Below, piece by piece: positions 51,297 through 60,555 of a stretch of DNA of 60,662 nt. The translations under genes were made by a program, and so were the position numbers. Each line of letters begins with the position of its first letter. Position 1 is the first letter of the stretch. Under the pieces are notes generated by a model. That model did not search any database. It saw only the letters and a list, made by a program, of their open reading frames with translations, and was not told where the DNA came from. Source of the DNA: a virus; IMG/VR virus record IMGVR_UViG_3300046714_000360, positions 64,001-124,662 of that record; one strand, given 5' to 3'.

Positions 51297-51833
51297 ATGG
51301 ACAATGTGTTGAGAGATTTTCTGAACGCTCCTGTGCAGCTGAAGCAGCTGTTGCGCAAGTTAGATTTTGCAGATGAGGATGTAGCGAGGGCAGCCAGTGA
51401 GAATCCTTCGCTCTACTTGTCTGCTGGTCGCTTCCGTGTGAAGAAGATGCGTGAACGCATGACAGCGCTTCACAGACTAGAGATTGCTCAAGCAGAAGCA
51501 GGGCTTAGCTTGCGCAAGGTACGTGATGCGCAAGGCAAGAAGAAGTATACCGAGTCTCAGATTAAAGAAAGGATCGTGCTAGACGAGGCCGTTAGGTTAA
51601 AACGGCGTCGCCTTGATCGCGGTTATGAGGAAGAAGAGCTTGCAAAGATTTTGCTCGACTCATATCGCTACAGGAAAGACGCATTGCGCATTATCGTTGA
51701 TGGTAACTATTCCGAAGGCGTGAGTGAGTTACGAGGCGCCAAGGAAGATATGGTGCGCGCTGACATGAAGAAAATGGGAGATCGCGTCCGCAATAAGTTC
51801 AAGCGGCGGCGGTATAGGGAGGATGAAGAATGA
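51297..51833 (+). CDS. Basic helical protein, 178 aa, next to PolA
   Basis: ATAGGAAGAG before ATG 51297. Long helices rich in Lys, Arg and Glu (RRRLDRGYEEEELAKILLDSYRYRK). Located between PolA and SSB, where recombination mediators such as UvsY lie in T4-like phages; no UvsY motif is visible. Its last bases overlap the next gene. Confidence 0.5.
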   Translation: MDNVLRDFLNAPVQLKQLLRKLDFADEDVARAASENPSLYLSAGRFRVKKMRERMTALHRLEIAQAEAGLSLRKVRDAQGKKKYTESQIKERIVLDEAVRLKRRRLDRGYEEEELAKILLDSYRYRKDALRIIVDGNYSEGVSELRGAKEDMVRADMKKMGDRVRNKFKRRRYREDEE

Positions 51834-52126
51834 CTCCTATTCTAGAGCTAGCGGTTGTTGGTGCTCTTAAGTTGTTAGGCTTTCTTGTCTTTTCTTTGCT
51901 GGTTGTATCTGCTATTAGGACTGTGGTAGCAGATTGGTTTAAACAACGGTCAATCTGTTCTGTGTGTCAGTACAAACAGATAGAGGAGGCAAGATTAGCA
52001 TTTGTTGAACGTGATAATGAGTTAGTACGTGTTCGCCATGAAATCAATACTGCTGCTATGTTAGAACAGCAGTTGATAGCACTTGGAAAGCATCCCAAGT
52101 TACTACCAAACTCGCAAGTCAATTGA
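51830..52126 (+). CDS. Membrane-anchored protein with Cys pair, 98 aa
   Basis: ATGA overlap with the previous gene. N-terminal span (about 9-31, VVGALKLLGFLVFSLLVV), then ICSVC and a helical cytoplasmic part (VERDNELVRVRHEINT). Role unknown; similar in design to the protein at 25277. Confidence 0.5.
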   Translation: MTPILELAVVGALKLLGFLVFSLLVVSAIRTVVADWFKQRSICSVCQYKQIEEARLAFVERDNELVRVRHEINTAAMLEQQLIALGKHPKLLPNSQVN

Positions 52127-52150
52127 ACAAAGGAGAAACTACCACGTACG

Positions 52151-53440
52151 ATGGCAAAAGACCTCAAAGAGCGTCTGAAGAAACGGATGAAAGAAAAGAA
52201 ACAGAAGAACTACTTCAAGCTGGCAGAAGGCGACAACCTATTTAGGATTCTGCCGACACCCGAGTCAGAGAGCACCGGCTCCGTCTATCATGAGTTCCTG
52301 CAGCACGTTGAAGTTGGTTCGAACAAACGGTTCGTCACTTGCGGCAAGAAGATGACTGGTAAAGGCAAGTGCTGGATCTGCGACGTGCTCATTCCCAAGC
52401 TCCAAAAGAAAGGCAAAGACAAAGCAGCCGGCGCGCTCAAACCCAGGGAGCAGTTTGCTATCCAGGTTGCCATTATCGACGAAGATGGCGAATGGACAGG
52501 CCCGAAGCCGTGGTTTGTGCCTACAGGCAAGGAGAAGTCTCTTAGCTACCGCATCATGCAATTGCTCAGTAGCAAGAAGAGGGACTACGCCGATGCCAAA
52601 GCTGGGTACAATATCACCATCTCGCGCACTGGCACCGGTCGCAACGACACGAAGTATGGCGCACCAGAACCAGATGATGAGCCAACCAAGGTACCAAAGG
52701 CCATTATGGCCAAGCTCGTCGCCTTCAGTGAGATCTTGAACCCTTATTCGGAGGCAGCTCAACAGGCTGCCTGGCTTGGTAAGGATGTTGAGGAACTCGA
52801 GAAAGAGAAAGACGTTGAAGACGATGATGACGATGAGGACGAGAAACCCAAGAAGAAAAAGCGCGGCCGCGACGACGACGAAGAAGACGACGACGAGGAC
52901 GACGACGAGGACGAAAAGCCCAAGAAAAAGAAAAAGAAGAAAGACGACGACGAGGACGACGACGAAGAGGTAGACGAAGACGACGACGAGGACGAAGAAA
53001 AGCCCAAAAAGAAAAAGAAGAAGTCCTCTGACGACGATGACGAAGAAGAAGAGGACGACGACGAACCAAAGAAGAAGAAAGGCAAGAAATCCTCTGACGA
53101 CGACGAAGACGACGAAGAAGAAGAAGAGGAAGAAGACGACGAAGAGGATGACGATGACGAGCCCAAAAAGAAAAAGAAGGGCAAGAAAGTGAGTGACGAC
53201 GACGAGGACGACGAAGAAGAGGAAGACGAAGAAGAGGATGACGATGACGATGACGATCCTCCTAAGAAAAAGAAAGGTAAGAAATCCTCTGACGACGATG
53301 ACGACGACGAAGAAGACGACGACGAGGACGACGACGAGGACGAAAAGCCCAAGAAAAAGAAAAAGAAGAAAGACGAAGACGACGAAGAAGAGGAAGAGGA
53401 TGACGATGACGAGCCCAAAAAGAAAAAGAAAAAGAAGTAG
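52151..53440 (+). CDS. ssDNA-binding protein (gp32-like) with very long charged tail
   Basis: 429 aa. The first ~215 residues resemble T4 gp32: basic N-terminus (KERLKKRMKEKKQKNYF), OB-fold core, and a Cys zinc site (Cys64, Cys74, Cys77). Then residues 222-429 alternate Asp/Glu blocks with PKKKKK blocks. Gp32-type proteins protect single strands and recruit polymerase, helicase and recombinase by an acidic tail; here the tail is much longer. The nearest AAGGAG is 15 bases from the ATG, further than usual. A terminator follows the stop. Confidence 0.75.
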   Translation: MAKDLKERLKKRMKEKKQKNYFKLAEGDNLFRILPTPESESTGSVYHEFLQHVEVGSNKRFVTCGKKMTGKGKCWICDVLIPKLQKKGKDKAAGALKPREQFAIQVAIIDEDGEWTGPKPWFVPTGKEKSLSYRIMQLLSSKKRDYADAKAGYNITISRTGTGRNDTKYGAPEPDDEPTKVPKAIMAKLVAFSEILNPYSEAAQQAAWLGKDVEELEKEKDVEDDDDDEDEKPKKKKRGRDDDEEDDDEDDDEDEKPKKKKKKKDDDEDDDEEVDEDDDEDEEKPKKKKKKSSDDDDEEEEDDDEPKKKKGKKSSDDDEDDEEEEEEEDDEEDDDDEPKKKKKGKKVSDDDEDDEEEEDEEEDDDDDDDPPKKKKGKKSSDDDDDDEEDDDEDDDEDEKPKKKKKKKDEDDEEEEEDDDDEPKKKKKKK

Positions 53441-53461
53441 TCCTCGCTTCTTGTAGTCCCG

Positions 53462-53495
53462 TAGGGTGGCTTTAGTGAGCCACCCTATATCCTTT
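53462..53495 (+). terminator. Intrinsic terminator between SSB and RecA genes
   Basis: TAGGGTGGCT (53462-53471) pairs perfectly with AGCCACCCTA (53478-53487), 10 bp around a 6-base loop, followed by TATCCTTTC. A T-rich, not pure, tail. It may raise SSB message relative to RecA. Confidence 0.65.
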
Positions 53496-53510
53496 CGTCG
53501 AGGTGTTGTT

Positions 53511-54434
53511 ATGGTTGCTAAACGTATGTTGTCCCGTGAGACGTTATCATCCTTGATCAAGAAGAAACTCAAGTACCAAACGTTCGAACACAAAGCCACG
53601 TATTGGTTAGATACAGGCTCGCCTAGAGCAAATAGGACATTCGGTTCTGAGAGTAAAGGTATCGCCTATGGAAAGATCGTAGAAATTTCAGGACCTAATC
53701 ATGGAGGTAAGACTTTGATAGCAGAAATGCTTACAGGTCTTGCTCAAGAGGATGGTGCCTCTGCTTGTAAGATAGATCTTGAAGGCAGTCACGATGATGC
53801 GTGGTCTAAGCTCCAAGGGGTGAACACAGATGGGTTGTTTGTTATCCAGCCCAAGCTTGGAAAATTCCATAAAAATGACAAGCACATTCGTCTTCAAGGC
53901 GCCGAGGAAATGTTTGATGAGGCAGAAGCCTGGATGGAGATTCAGCATACGCGTAATCCTACTGGCCGCATGATTGTGGTAGTAGACTCCATTGGTATGC
54001 TCAAGACGCGTTTGCAGAATCAGGCAGGCGCGACGGGACAGAATATGCGTACTAGCACCGATGGCGCTATCTTCTTTGCAACACACTTACCTAGATGGGT
54101 AGGCCTCGCATTGAATTACAATGCGTTGATTATCTTCATTAATCAGATTAGGCACAACCCCGCACAACGGTTTGGCGATCCAGAGTATTCGCCAGGAGGC
54201 AATCAGAAAGACCATGCATGCTCAGTGCGTGTCAAGGTACGTCGTATCAAAAAAGGTCAGATCAAGCAGATGGGCAAGGTCATCGGCATTATCGGTATCA
54301 TCCGCAATATCAAGAACAAAGCTGGTGGTGGCTCTCGTGAGGGTGCTGAATGCGGATTTCGGTATAGGTTTGGAAAGACCTGGACATTCATGTCCAGAGC
54401 AAAGGCAGAGAGACTAATCAAAGGAGGCGATTAA
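53511..54434 (+). CDS. RecA/UvsX-like recombinase
   Basis: 307 aa from ATG 53511 with GAGGTG upstream. Walker A GPNHGGKT (61-68), Walker B VVVDSIG near 155-163, LNYNALIIFINQIR (sensor) and a loop NPAQRFGDPEYSPGG before VRVKVRR. It forms filaments on SSB-coated DNA for strand exchange. SSB and RecA are consecutive, as in T4 recombination gene sets. The next gene starts 6 bases later. Confidence 0.85.
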   Translation: MVAKRMLSRETLSSLIKKKLKYQTFEHKATYWLDTGSPRANRTFGSESKGIAYGKIVEISGPNHGGKTLIAEMLTGLAQEDGASACKIDLEGSHDDAWSKLQGVNTDGLFVIQPKLGKFHKNDKHIRLQGAEEMFDEAEAWMEIQHTRNPTGRMIVVVDSIGMLKTRLQNQAGATGQNMRTSTDGAIFFATHLPRWVGLALNYNALIIFINQIRHNPAQRFGDPEYSPGGNQKDHACSVRVKVRRIKKGQIKQMGKVIGIIGIIRNIKNKAGGGSREGAECGFRYRFGKTWTFMSRAKAERLIKGGD

Positions 54435-54440
54435 AACGCC

Positions 54441-54716
54441 ATGGCAGATGAGAAAGCACCAGAGAGAAAAGTTGAGAAAGAGAAGAGACAGAATGCCCAT
54501 GAGTTTGCTGTGCAAGTACTTGGACAAGTTATGCGGAATGAAATTGACATGTCTGATGCTCGTAAGCTCATGCACGAATGGTGGCGTCTCCGTCGCGGAC
54601 TTGGTGGAGATCCCCGCGAGCAAGCTATTGAGTTCCGCAAACAGCTTGAGAGGATAACTCTCATTGCTGGCGAGTTGCACACAGAGTTCCAAGTCGCATC
54701 ACAGACAGACAGGTAG
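54441..54716 (+). CDS. Small helical protein, 91 aa
   Basis: Charged N-terminus (ADEKAPERKVEKEKR), then helices (QVLGQVMRNEIDMSDARKL). Lies between RecA and clamp loader genes. AGGAGGCG overlaps the RecA stop and serves this gene. May be an accessory recombination or replication factor; no family recognised. Confidence 0.5.
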   Translation: MADEKAPERKVEKEKRQNAHEFAVQVLGQVMRNEIDMSDARKLMHEWWRLRRGLGGDPREQAIEFRKQLERITLIAGELHTEFQVASQTDR

Positions 54717-54719
54717 GTT

Positions 54720-55724
54720 ATGAGCACCCAAGTATTGAGCTTGTCATTGCGTCCGAAGACCTTTGCGACTGTCATCGGCCAAGACAAGCTCATTGCAAGA
54801 ATACGAAAGCATGTTGCCAACCGCAATCCCAATGTCTGGTTGTTCATCGGTCAAAAAGGATCAGGCAAAACTACACTCGCTAGGATTATGGCGATTTCCT
54901 ATCAGTGCACACATCAGAAAAAGTTTGGCTTGCCTTGCAAAGCGTGTAGGAAAGACCGTTCATCATTCAACATTGACGAGATCAACGCTGCCAAGTACAA
55001 CAAGAAAGAAGACTTCGAGAATCTGTGTGAGAGTCTGTATCTTCATCCACAGCCAGGTAGTCAGAAGCGCGTGCTCATACTGAATGAGATACAGCGTGTA
55101 ACAGGTGCAGCACAAGATCTGTTTCTCGAGTACACTGAGGACCTGCCATCTACCACAGTCATCATTATGACAACTACAGAGCCACAGAAAATCTTAGGGC
55201 CTCTGCAGTCGCGATGCACAACCTACCAGTTGCAAGGACTTCAGATACCAGATATCAAAGTCCTTGTAGCTTACGCACTCGAACACGTCGGCAGCGATCT
55301 ATCTGCTATGCAGCTTGCTGATGCACTAGCAGAGAAGAGCATTACTAGCCCACGGCTCATTTTGAATGCCGTAGAAAAGTACTTAGCTGGTGCCGATCCT
55401 GAAGATGCTGTACAGGTTGATGTTTCTTCTGAAGCAGATACATATAAGATATGTCGCAATCTAGTCAAAGGTGATTGGAACGCAATTAGGCTCCAGTTAG
55501 CAGAGACTGCACCAGAAGACGCACGTGGTATCAGGTTGTCTGTTGCAGGCTATCTTAAAGCTATCCTTCTTGATGAAGGTGAGTTCAATGACCGTGGTAA
55601 AGCTGTTGCCAATGCTATTACCGATTTAACGACATTGCCGTCTATGGAAGACAGTCATCAGCTTTCAGCAACGATTGCAGTCTTGTACAGATTGAGTTCG
55701 TTGTTCAGTAAGTACAAGCACTAA
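54720..55724 (+). CDS. AAA+ clamp loader (gamma/tau-like)
   Basis: 334 aa. Walker A GQKGSGKT (44-51), zinc-type cysteines (CKAC, 73-76), a variant Walker B VLILNEIQ (118-125, Asn in place of Asp) and the SRC motif (LQSRC, near 160). Loads the sliding clamp by ATP hydrolysis. A lone gene, so it may form a homo-pentamer or work with host subunits. Ribosome binding site AGGTT is weak; ATG follows the previous stop closely. Confidence 0.8.
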   Translation: MSTQVLSLSLRPKTFATVIGQDKLIARIRKHVANRNPNVWLFIGQKGSGKTTLARIMAISYQCTHQKKFGLPCKACRKDRSSFNIDEINAAKYNKKEDFENLCESLYLHPQPGSQKRVLILNEIQRVTGAAQDLFLEYTEDLPSTTVIIMTTTEPQKILGPLQSRCTTYQLQGLQIPDIKVLVAYALEHVGSDLSAMQLADALAEKSITSPRLILNAVEKYLAGADPEDAVQVDVSSEADTYKICRNLVKGDWNAIRLQLAETAPEDARGIRLSVAGYLKAILLDEGEFNDRGKAVANAITDLTTLPSMEDSHQLSATIAVLYRLSSLFSKYKH

Positions 55725-55725
55725 T

Positions 55726-58578
55726 ATGAAAATCCTAGCTACTGCAGATTGGCAGTGTGACTTCTCAAATCTCGACAACTGCTACGCAGCAAAAGCTGAG
55801 GTGTTCTCGCTTGCTGCAAGTAATAATGTCTCCCATCTTGTCATCGCAGGAGATGCTAAGCAACAGTACAATCCTGTTGATACTAGAGTCACTCGCTTTT
55901 GGGTGCAGTTTATTCGCGATGCAATCTCTCGTGGCCTCGTCATCGATTTCCTATTAGGGAATCATGATAGGAATGGGCAATACGCAGACGCTCAGAACTG
56001 GTTGCCCATCTTTGCAGCAGCAGGCGCGAAGACTTATGCTTCTCCAACAGTAGTCAACATCGGTAAGATGCATCTTTGCTTCTTACCGTACATGTCCAGT
56101 GTAGAAGATCTGAAGAGAAGTGCACGTACACTCGCCAGACAAGTGAAGCACATCGACAGCCCCAAGCTGTTGTTCTTTCACTGTGATGTCAAAGACTCCA
56201 AGTACAGCTATGTTACTCCAGTCAAGTCAGAAGCCAAGCTCACAGTTGCTGACTTGTTCCCCCAACGATATGACTTTTGTCTAGGAGGCCACATACACCT
56301 GCCGCAGGCGTTAGCTGGTGCAGACAATGCCATGTTCATAGGCAATCCATTTGCCACAGACTGGGGAGAAGCCAATCAGGTAAAGCAGTATGTGTTGTTC
56401 GATTCTGACACTCGCGAGTTGACCATCGAGCATACTAAGATACCAGGTTGGTACGACAAGACAGTCAAAGGCTATGAGCCTCCACATTCTTGGAAAGGCG
56501 TACGCCTTAGAATTCATGTGCCTGTAGCTTCCACTGACAATTACGTTAAGGTTGTAGAGAAGGCTCGCAAGAAGGCAGAAGCCAATCATAAAGGTGCCCT
56601 CGTATTTACTGTAGCCGAGTTTGAAGATGCGTCCAAGGAACACAACATCACTCTCAGCACCACAGATCCAGATCATGTTAAGGTGCGTGCCTATGTTGAG
56701 GAGACAGTACCTGTTGAGTTGCGCAAGCAGACAGAAAAGATAATCAGTTATCTGTCTTTCAAGCTAGCACGTGTAGGCGGCTCAGTGCGGGCAACAGATG
56801 GTCTTACATTCTTATGGGCTCGCGCTAGGAACATGCTCTCGTTCAAGGAGTTGAAGGTAGACTTTAGAAAACAAGGGCTGGTGGTAGTACAAGGGCAACA
56901 TTTGAATTGGCCGCGTAGGTCGAATGGCGCAGGTAAGACGAATTTCCTTCAGCCTATTCCCATTGCTTTGTTTGGAAAGACGTTCAAAGGTCAGAAGCTA
57001 GATAAGTGGGCTAGGGAGAAGACCAAGGACGCAGCAGAAGTAACGTTAGCTTTCAGAGATCGAAAAGGTCATAAGATCAAGATCACTAGAGGAAGGCGTC
57101 CAGGGAAGCTGCAGATGCTTGTAGATGGTGAAGACCAATCTTCTGGTATGAAGTCCACTCAGAAGAACGGTACACAGATGTTGATCGAGCAGCTGTCAGG
57201 ATTCACCTGGGATACACTAGCCAATGCAGTATATATTGATTCTGCTGTTGTGAATGCATTCCTAGCAGGTACCACCAAAGCCAGAGCTGATGTGCTAGCC
57301 AAGATTCAGAATCTAGAGCGCTTCGATGTTGCTCGTAAGTTGGTCAACAAGGAGTATAGCAAACTAGCTAGTGAGATCAAAGAAACTGCTGAGCAGTACG
57401 ATACTGCTGAAGCCAATCTTGCAGAGTTCCGCGAGCTGCTTGTAGACATTAAAGCAGATGCCCAGTTTTTGTACGATACAAACAAGATCAAGTTGAAAGG
57501 TTTGCAGACAGTATATGCCAAAGCGGAAGCCGAACATAAGCTGTTCGAGAAGCGCTGCGAAAAGAAACGTAAGCGCCTTACTGAGGAAGTAGAAGCGTTT
57601 AACAAGACAATTGTCTCTATTGACCAGCAGTGGATTAAGCTCAGAGATAGGATCACTGTTCTTACTTCTCGCTTGGCGTTGAGGACAAAAGCTGCTGAAG
57701 CTTTCTTAGCAGGGAAGCGTACCACATGCGACGCATGCCACCAGCCTATCAATAGAGATACGTTGGCTGATGGTATTGAGTCGCTTGCCAAAATCGTGCG
57801 CCTCAAAGAAAAGAAGTTCGCTGTTCTAGATAAGATGCGTCGTGTTCTCTTAGATCAGGCAGCATTGTGGGAAGGCGAGCATGATAAGCTTGCAATGGAT
57901 ATAGCAGCCTCGGAGCGTTCTCTGTTTCCTCTCAGTACTAAGATCGACGAAATCTATGACCGTGGTGAGGAGTTACAAAAGACACTTACCACTGACAACA
58001 GTAGCTCGCGCAAGCTCAAGAAAAAGATCAAGCGTGAGAAGGCTAGACTGCATATTCTCAAGAAGCTTGCCAAGCCTCTTCAGCTTGAACGTGCATTCTA
58101 TGAGTATTGCCTAGGTGCATTGTCGCGTGACGGTATCCCATTGTTCCTTAATACGCAGCTGTGTCCTGTACTGAACAAGGCAGCTATGCACTACTCAGAG
58201 ATATTCTCAGAAAACGAAATCCAGGTACGCTTCAATGTTGTGGATGGAGAGTTCATCCCGCAGATTGTCAACATGCATGGCAGCGATCAGACTAATGGAC
58301 AATCAGTCGGTGAGCGCGCACTTGCTGGAGTGATTACCAGTTTCGCTCTGCGCGGTGTAACGCCTCTTTGTAATATTCTAGTGCTAGATGAGCCAGGAGG
58401 AGGACTCGATTCAGAAAACGCCAAATGCTTTGCTCTTGGCTTGCGCAAGCTTGCCTCACAATTCGACACAATCTTTGTAGTCACTCATAACCCTATAATC
58501 CTTGGCGAACTAGCAGGAGAAAATCGCATTACAATCACTAAGAAGCAAGGGATCAGCTCAGTCGAGTATGACGATTGA
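55726..58578 (+). CDS. SbcD-SbcC fused nuclease-ATPase
   Basis: 950 aa. Residues 1-370: Mre11/SbcD metallophosphoesterase with AGDAKQ, LLGNHDRN (about 74-81), FFHCD and GGHIHLP; the first metal motif reads ADWQ (Asp8, Gln10) rather than DxH. From ~385: Rad50/SbcC, with Walker A SNGAGKT (near 399), coiled coils, zinc hook CDACH (near 668), coiled coils, signature QSVGER and Walker B VLDEPGG (near 887). The coils are short. Acts on DNA ends and hairpins; phage homologues gp46/gp47 are normally two chains. ATG 55726 has no clear ribosome binding site. Confidence 0.85.
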   Translation: MKILATADWQCDFSNLDNCYAAKAEVFSLAASNNVSHLVIAGDAKQQYNPVDTRVTRFWVQFIRDAISRGLVIDFLLGNHDRNGQYADAQNWLPIFAAAGAKTYASPTVVNIGKMHLCFLPYMSSVEDLKRSARTLARQVKHIDSPKLLFFHCDVKDSKYSYVTPVKSEAKLTVADLFPQRYDFCLGGHIHLPQALAGADNAMFIGNPFATDWGEANQVKQYVLFDSDTRELTIEHTKIPGWYDKTVKGYEPPHSWKGVRLRIHVPVASTDNYVKVVEKARKKAEANHKGALVFTVAEFEDASKEHNITLSTTDPDHVKVRAYVEETVPVELRKQTEKIISYLSFKLARVGGSVRATDGLTFLWARARNMLSFKELKVDFRKQGLVVVQGQHLNWPRRSNGAGKTNFLQPIPIALFGKTFKGQKLDKWAREKTKDAAEVTLAFRDRKGHKIKITRGRRPGKLQMLVDGEDQSSGMKSTQKNGTQMLIEQLSGFTWDTLANAVYIDSAVVNAFLAGTTKARADVLAKIQNLERFDVARKLVNKEYSKLASEIKETAEQYDTAEANLAEFRELLVDIKADAQFLYDTNKIKLKGLQTVYAKAEAEHKLFEKRCEKKRKRLTEEVEAFNKTIVSIDQQWIKLRDRITVLTSRLALRTKAAEAFLAGKRTTCDACHQPINRDTLADGIESLAKIVRLKEKKFAVLDKMRRVLLDQAALWEGEHDKLAMDIAASERSLFPLSTKIDEIYDRGEELQKTLTTDNSSSRKLKKKIKREKARLHILKKLAKPLQLERAFYEYCLGALSRDGIPLFLNTQLCPVLNKAAMHYSEIFSENEIQVRFNVVDGEFIPQIVNMHGSDQTNGQSVGERALAGVITSFALRGVTPLCNILVLDEPGGGLDSENAKCFALGLRKLASQFDTIFVVTHNPIILGELAGENRITITKKQGISSVEYDD

Positions 58579-58662
58579 GATCCGTACAATATCCTGGGTA
58601 ATATTGAGGCGTTGTAAAGCACTTCAGAAAATTCAAATTTTGGAATTAGGAGATATACCGAC
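58579..58662 (+). promoter_or_regulatory. Leader with hairpins before the cold-shock gene
   Basis: AATAT...ATATT around 58588-58605 and AAAATT-CA-AATTTT (58627-58640) form small stems in this 84-base gap; AGGAG follows before GTG 58663. Leaders of cold-shock genes are often structured; no clear promoter was found. Confidence 0.3.
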
Positions 58663-58932
58663 GTGGAACGTGGAACAATAAAGTGGTTCGACAATCAGAA
58701 AGGTTATGGCTTTATTGGTCGTGCAGATGAAGCCGATGTATTTGTTCATTACTCTGCTGTCCAAGCAGAAGGATATAAGAGTTTGAACGAAGGCGATGTT
58801 GTCGAGTTTGACATTGTGCAAGGGGATAAAGGTCCTCAAGCCGCCAATGTGTATGTCAGGGAGAGGGCGAAGTCCACAGCTTCTCCGAAGCACAAAGACG
58901 TGAGGGAGAGAGCAGACTCAGACGAAGAGTAA
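58663..58932 (+). CDS. Cold-shock domain protein
   Basis: 89 aa. GTG start 58663. Residues 1-66 are a cold-shock domain: [16 protein letters not shown] (RNP1-like KGYGFIG) and DVFVHYSAV (RNP2-like). Binds single-stranded RNA or DNA. The tail (67-89) is charged and ends DSDEE. Probably RNA chaperone; its place after SbcDC gives no further hint. Confidence 0.85.
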   Translation: MERGTIKWFDNQKGYGFIGRADEADVFVHYSAVQAEGYKSLNEGDVVEFDIVQGDKGPQAANVYVRERAKSTASPKHKDVRERADSDEE

Positions 58933-58933
58933 T

Positions 58934-59344
58934 ATGATAGCTAAGCTCAAAGCCACAGGTGACGAGCATGCTCCGTACAAGCTCTTGCTGAAAGGACAGA
59001 CAGCTACCGAGAAGAAAGTTTTACAATCTTGGTTAGATAGAAATCCTTTAGGCGAGAGCGTTGGTACGGGATTAGGTTGGTTGCGCTTGAAGGTCATCGG
59101 CGCTGATCCACCGAAAGAGTTAATAGATGATTATTTGCCTGAGTTGACTAAGCCTCAGCGAATAGAAGCATTACAGATCAGGGCTGAACTTCAATCGCGA
59201 CGAGCCAAAAAGCTAGATCATGATCAACGGTTTGAGCGCGCAGTGATGACAGCTAAGCCACGCATCTCAGACTGGATAGACCAGTACAAGGAAGAGCGCA
59301 AACTGCGCCGAGCACGTAAGAAGAAAAGGAGCAGCAAGAAATGA
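58934..59344 (+). CDS. Helical, Lys/Arg-rich protein, 136 aa
   Basis: Starts one base after the cold-shock stop, with GACGAAGAG before it. Helical, ending in a basic run (LRRARKKKRSSKK). Possibly DNA- or RNA-associated. No family recognised; ends in an ATGA overlap with the glycosyltransferase gene. Confidence 0.5.
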   Translation: MIAKLKATGDEHAPYKLLLKGQTATEKKVLQSWLDRNPLGESVGTGLGWLRLKVIGADPPKELIDDYLPELTKPQRIEALQIRAELQSRRAKKLDHDQRFERAVMTAKPRISDWIDQYKEERKLRRARKKKRSSKK

Positions 59345-60555
59345 CCATGAAGAAACGCCTCATCTACCTTCCACTTGAGCGCTATCGAGAGCGCTACACA
59401 GAATACCTCTCAGGCCCTAGAGGCATATTCGAGACGCAATGCCGCGAGCTGGGTGTTGAAGTTCTTGCTCTTCGTCCCAATGATCTCATTTACAGGGTGT
59501 CTCAAGGCCAGGTGCTCGATCCACATTTGCGATGCCTGTGGGCGTTCGACCAGACAGAGAGGCTTGTCGAGATGATTGCCAAGAAAGAAATTGATCCACA
59601 AACTGATGTGATCTACATCGAGGATTTTTGGCACCCTGGCTTCGAGATGATACCATACACAGCTCATGTGTGTCTGAACAGGCGTCTCAATATCTACGCG
59701 TTCTGCCACGCCCAGTCGGTTGATCCCAACGACTTTACCTATCCGATGCGTTGGTGGATGCGCAGCATGGAGCGTGGGTGGGCGAGCTACCTCTCAGGTA
59801 TCTTTGTCGCTGCCGGAGAACTCAAAGACATGTTGCATGAAGGCGCAGTCGCCGACAATGTGTTTCCAACTGGTACTGTGTTCTCTGCTGACACTCTCCG
59901 GGAGTACTATCCCGGTTACGTAGACGACAGAGAGAAGCACTTGAAGATCAAAGACGCTCAAAAGAACGTTGTGTTCTCGTCGAGGTGGGACACAGAAAAG
60001 AACCCGTTGTTCTTTTTGACTCTAGCTAAGTCAGTCTTGAAGGAAAGAAAAGATGTGCACTTCACTATCTGCACAGGCGCCTCAGAGTTGAAGAGCAATG
60101 ATCCAGCACTGGTTGCGCGCGCCCATGCAGTGCGCGATATGTACCCCGAGAACGTTCAGCTCCTGACAGGTCTGACTAAGGCGTCGTACTACTTCGAGCT
60201 CGCATGCGCTAAGGTACAGTTCAACTGTGCCAAGCAAGACTTCGTCAGCTACACGTTGCTCGAAGCTGCTACCTTCGATGCCGCACCACTGTATCCAGCT
60301 TATCTCACTTTCCCGGATGCCTTGCACCACAAAGGCGCTCATCTATATGAGCCAGGCAGCATAGCCGATGCAAAGGCTACGCTGTATCCGTTGCTCGACT
60401 CACCGACAAAAGACTACAGCTGGGTGTATGGGAAGTACCAGCTCAGTGTTCAACGTATGTTATCAACTATGGGGTTTGCCGTGCCTGTGGTGCCCTCTCT
60501 TGAAGACTGTATCAAAGACGGCGCAGCAGCCGCAGCTGAAGACCTAGGAGGTTAG
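59341..60555 (+). CDS. GT-B glycosyltransferase-like protein
   Basis: 404 aa with two Rossmann-like halves. The first has GIFETQCRELGVEV and VIYIEDFWHPGFE; the second shows VVFSSRWDTEKNP (the strand before the sugar-nucleotide site), then FTICTG and QLLTGLTKASYYFELAC and LLEAATFDAAPLYP, typical of GT-B folds. Could glycosylate DNA bases or virion proteins. Nucleotide sugar and target unknown. An ATGA overlap couples it to the previous gene. Confidence 0.7.
   Translation: MTMKKRLIYLPLERYRERYTEYLSGPRGIFETQCRELGVEVLALRPNDLIYRVSQGQVLDPHLRCLWAFDQTERLVEMIAKKEIDPQTDVIYIEDFWHPGFEMIPYTAHVCLNRRLNIYAFCHAQSVDPNDFTYPMRWWMRSMERGWASYLSGIFVAAGELKDMLHEGAVADNVFPTGTVFSADTLREYYPGYVDDREKHLKIKDAQKNVVFSSRWDTEKNPLFFLTLAKSVLKERKDVHFTICTGASELKSNDPALVARAHAVRDMYPENVQLLTGLTKASYYFELACAKVQFNCAKQDFVSYTLLEAATFDAAPLYPAYLTFPDALHHKGAHLYEPGSIADAKATLYPLLDSPTKDYSWVYGKYQLSVQRMLSTMGFAVPVVPSLEDCIKDGAAAAAEDLGG

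Noticed and set aside
52265-53599. Long open frames (over 400 codons) on the - strand across the SSB tail, and similar ones across 41134-41812
   Set aside because: They arise from the repetitive GAC/GAG/AAG codons: antisense reading gives Ser/Phe/Leu/Val runs without start signals. All real genes here are on the + strand.
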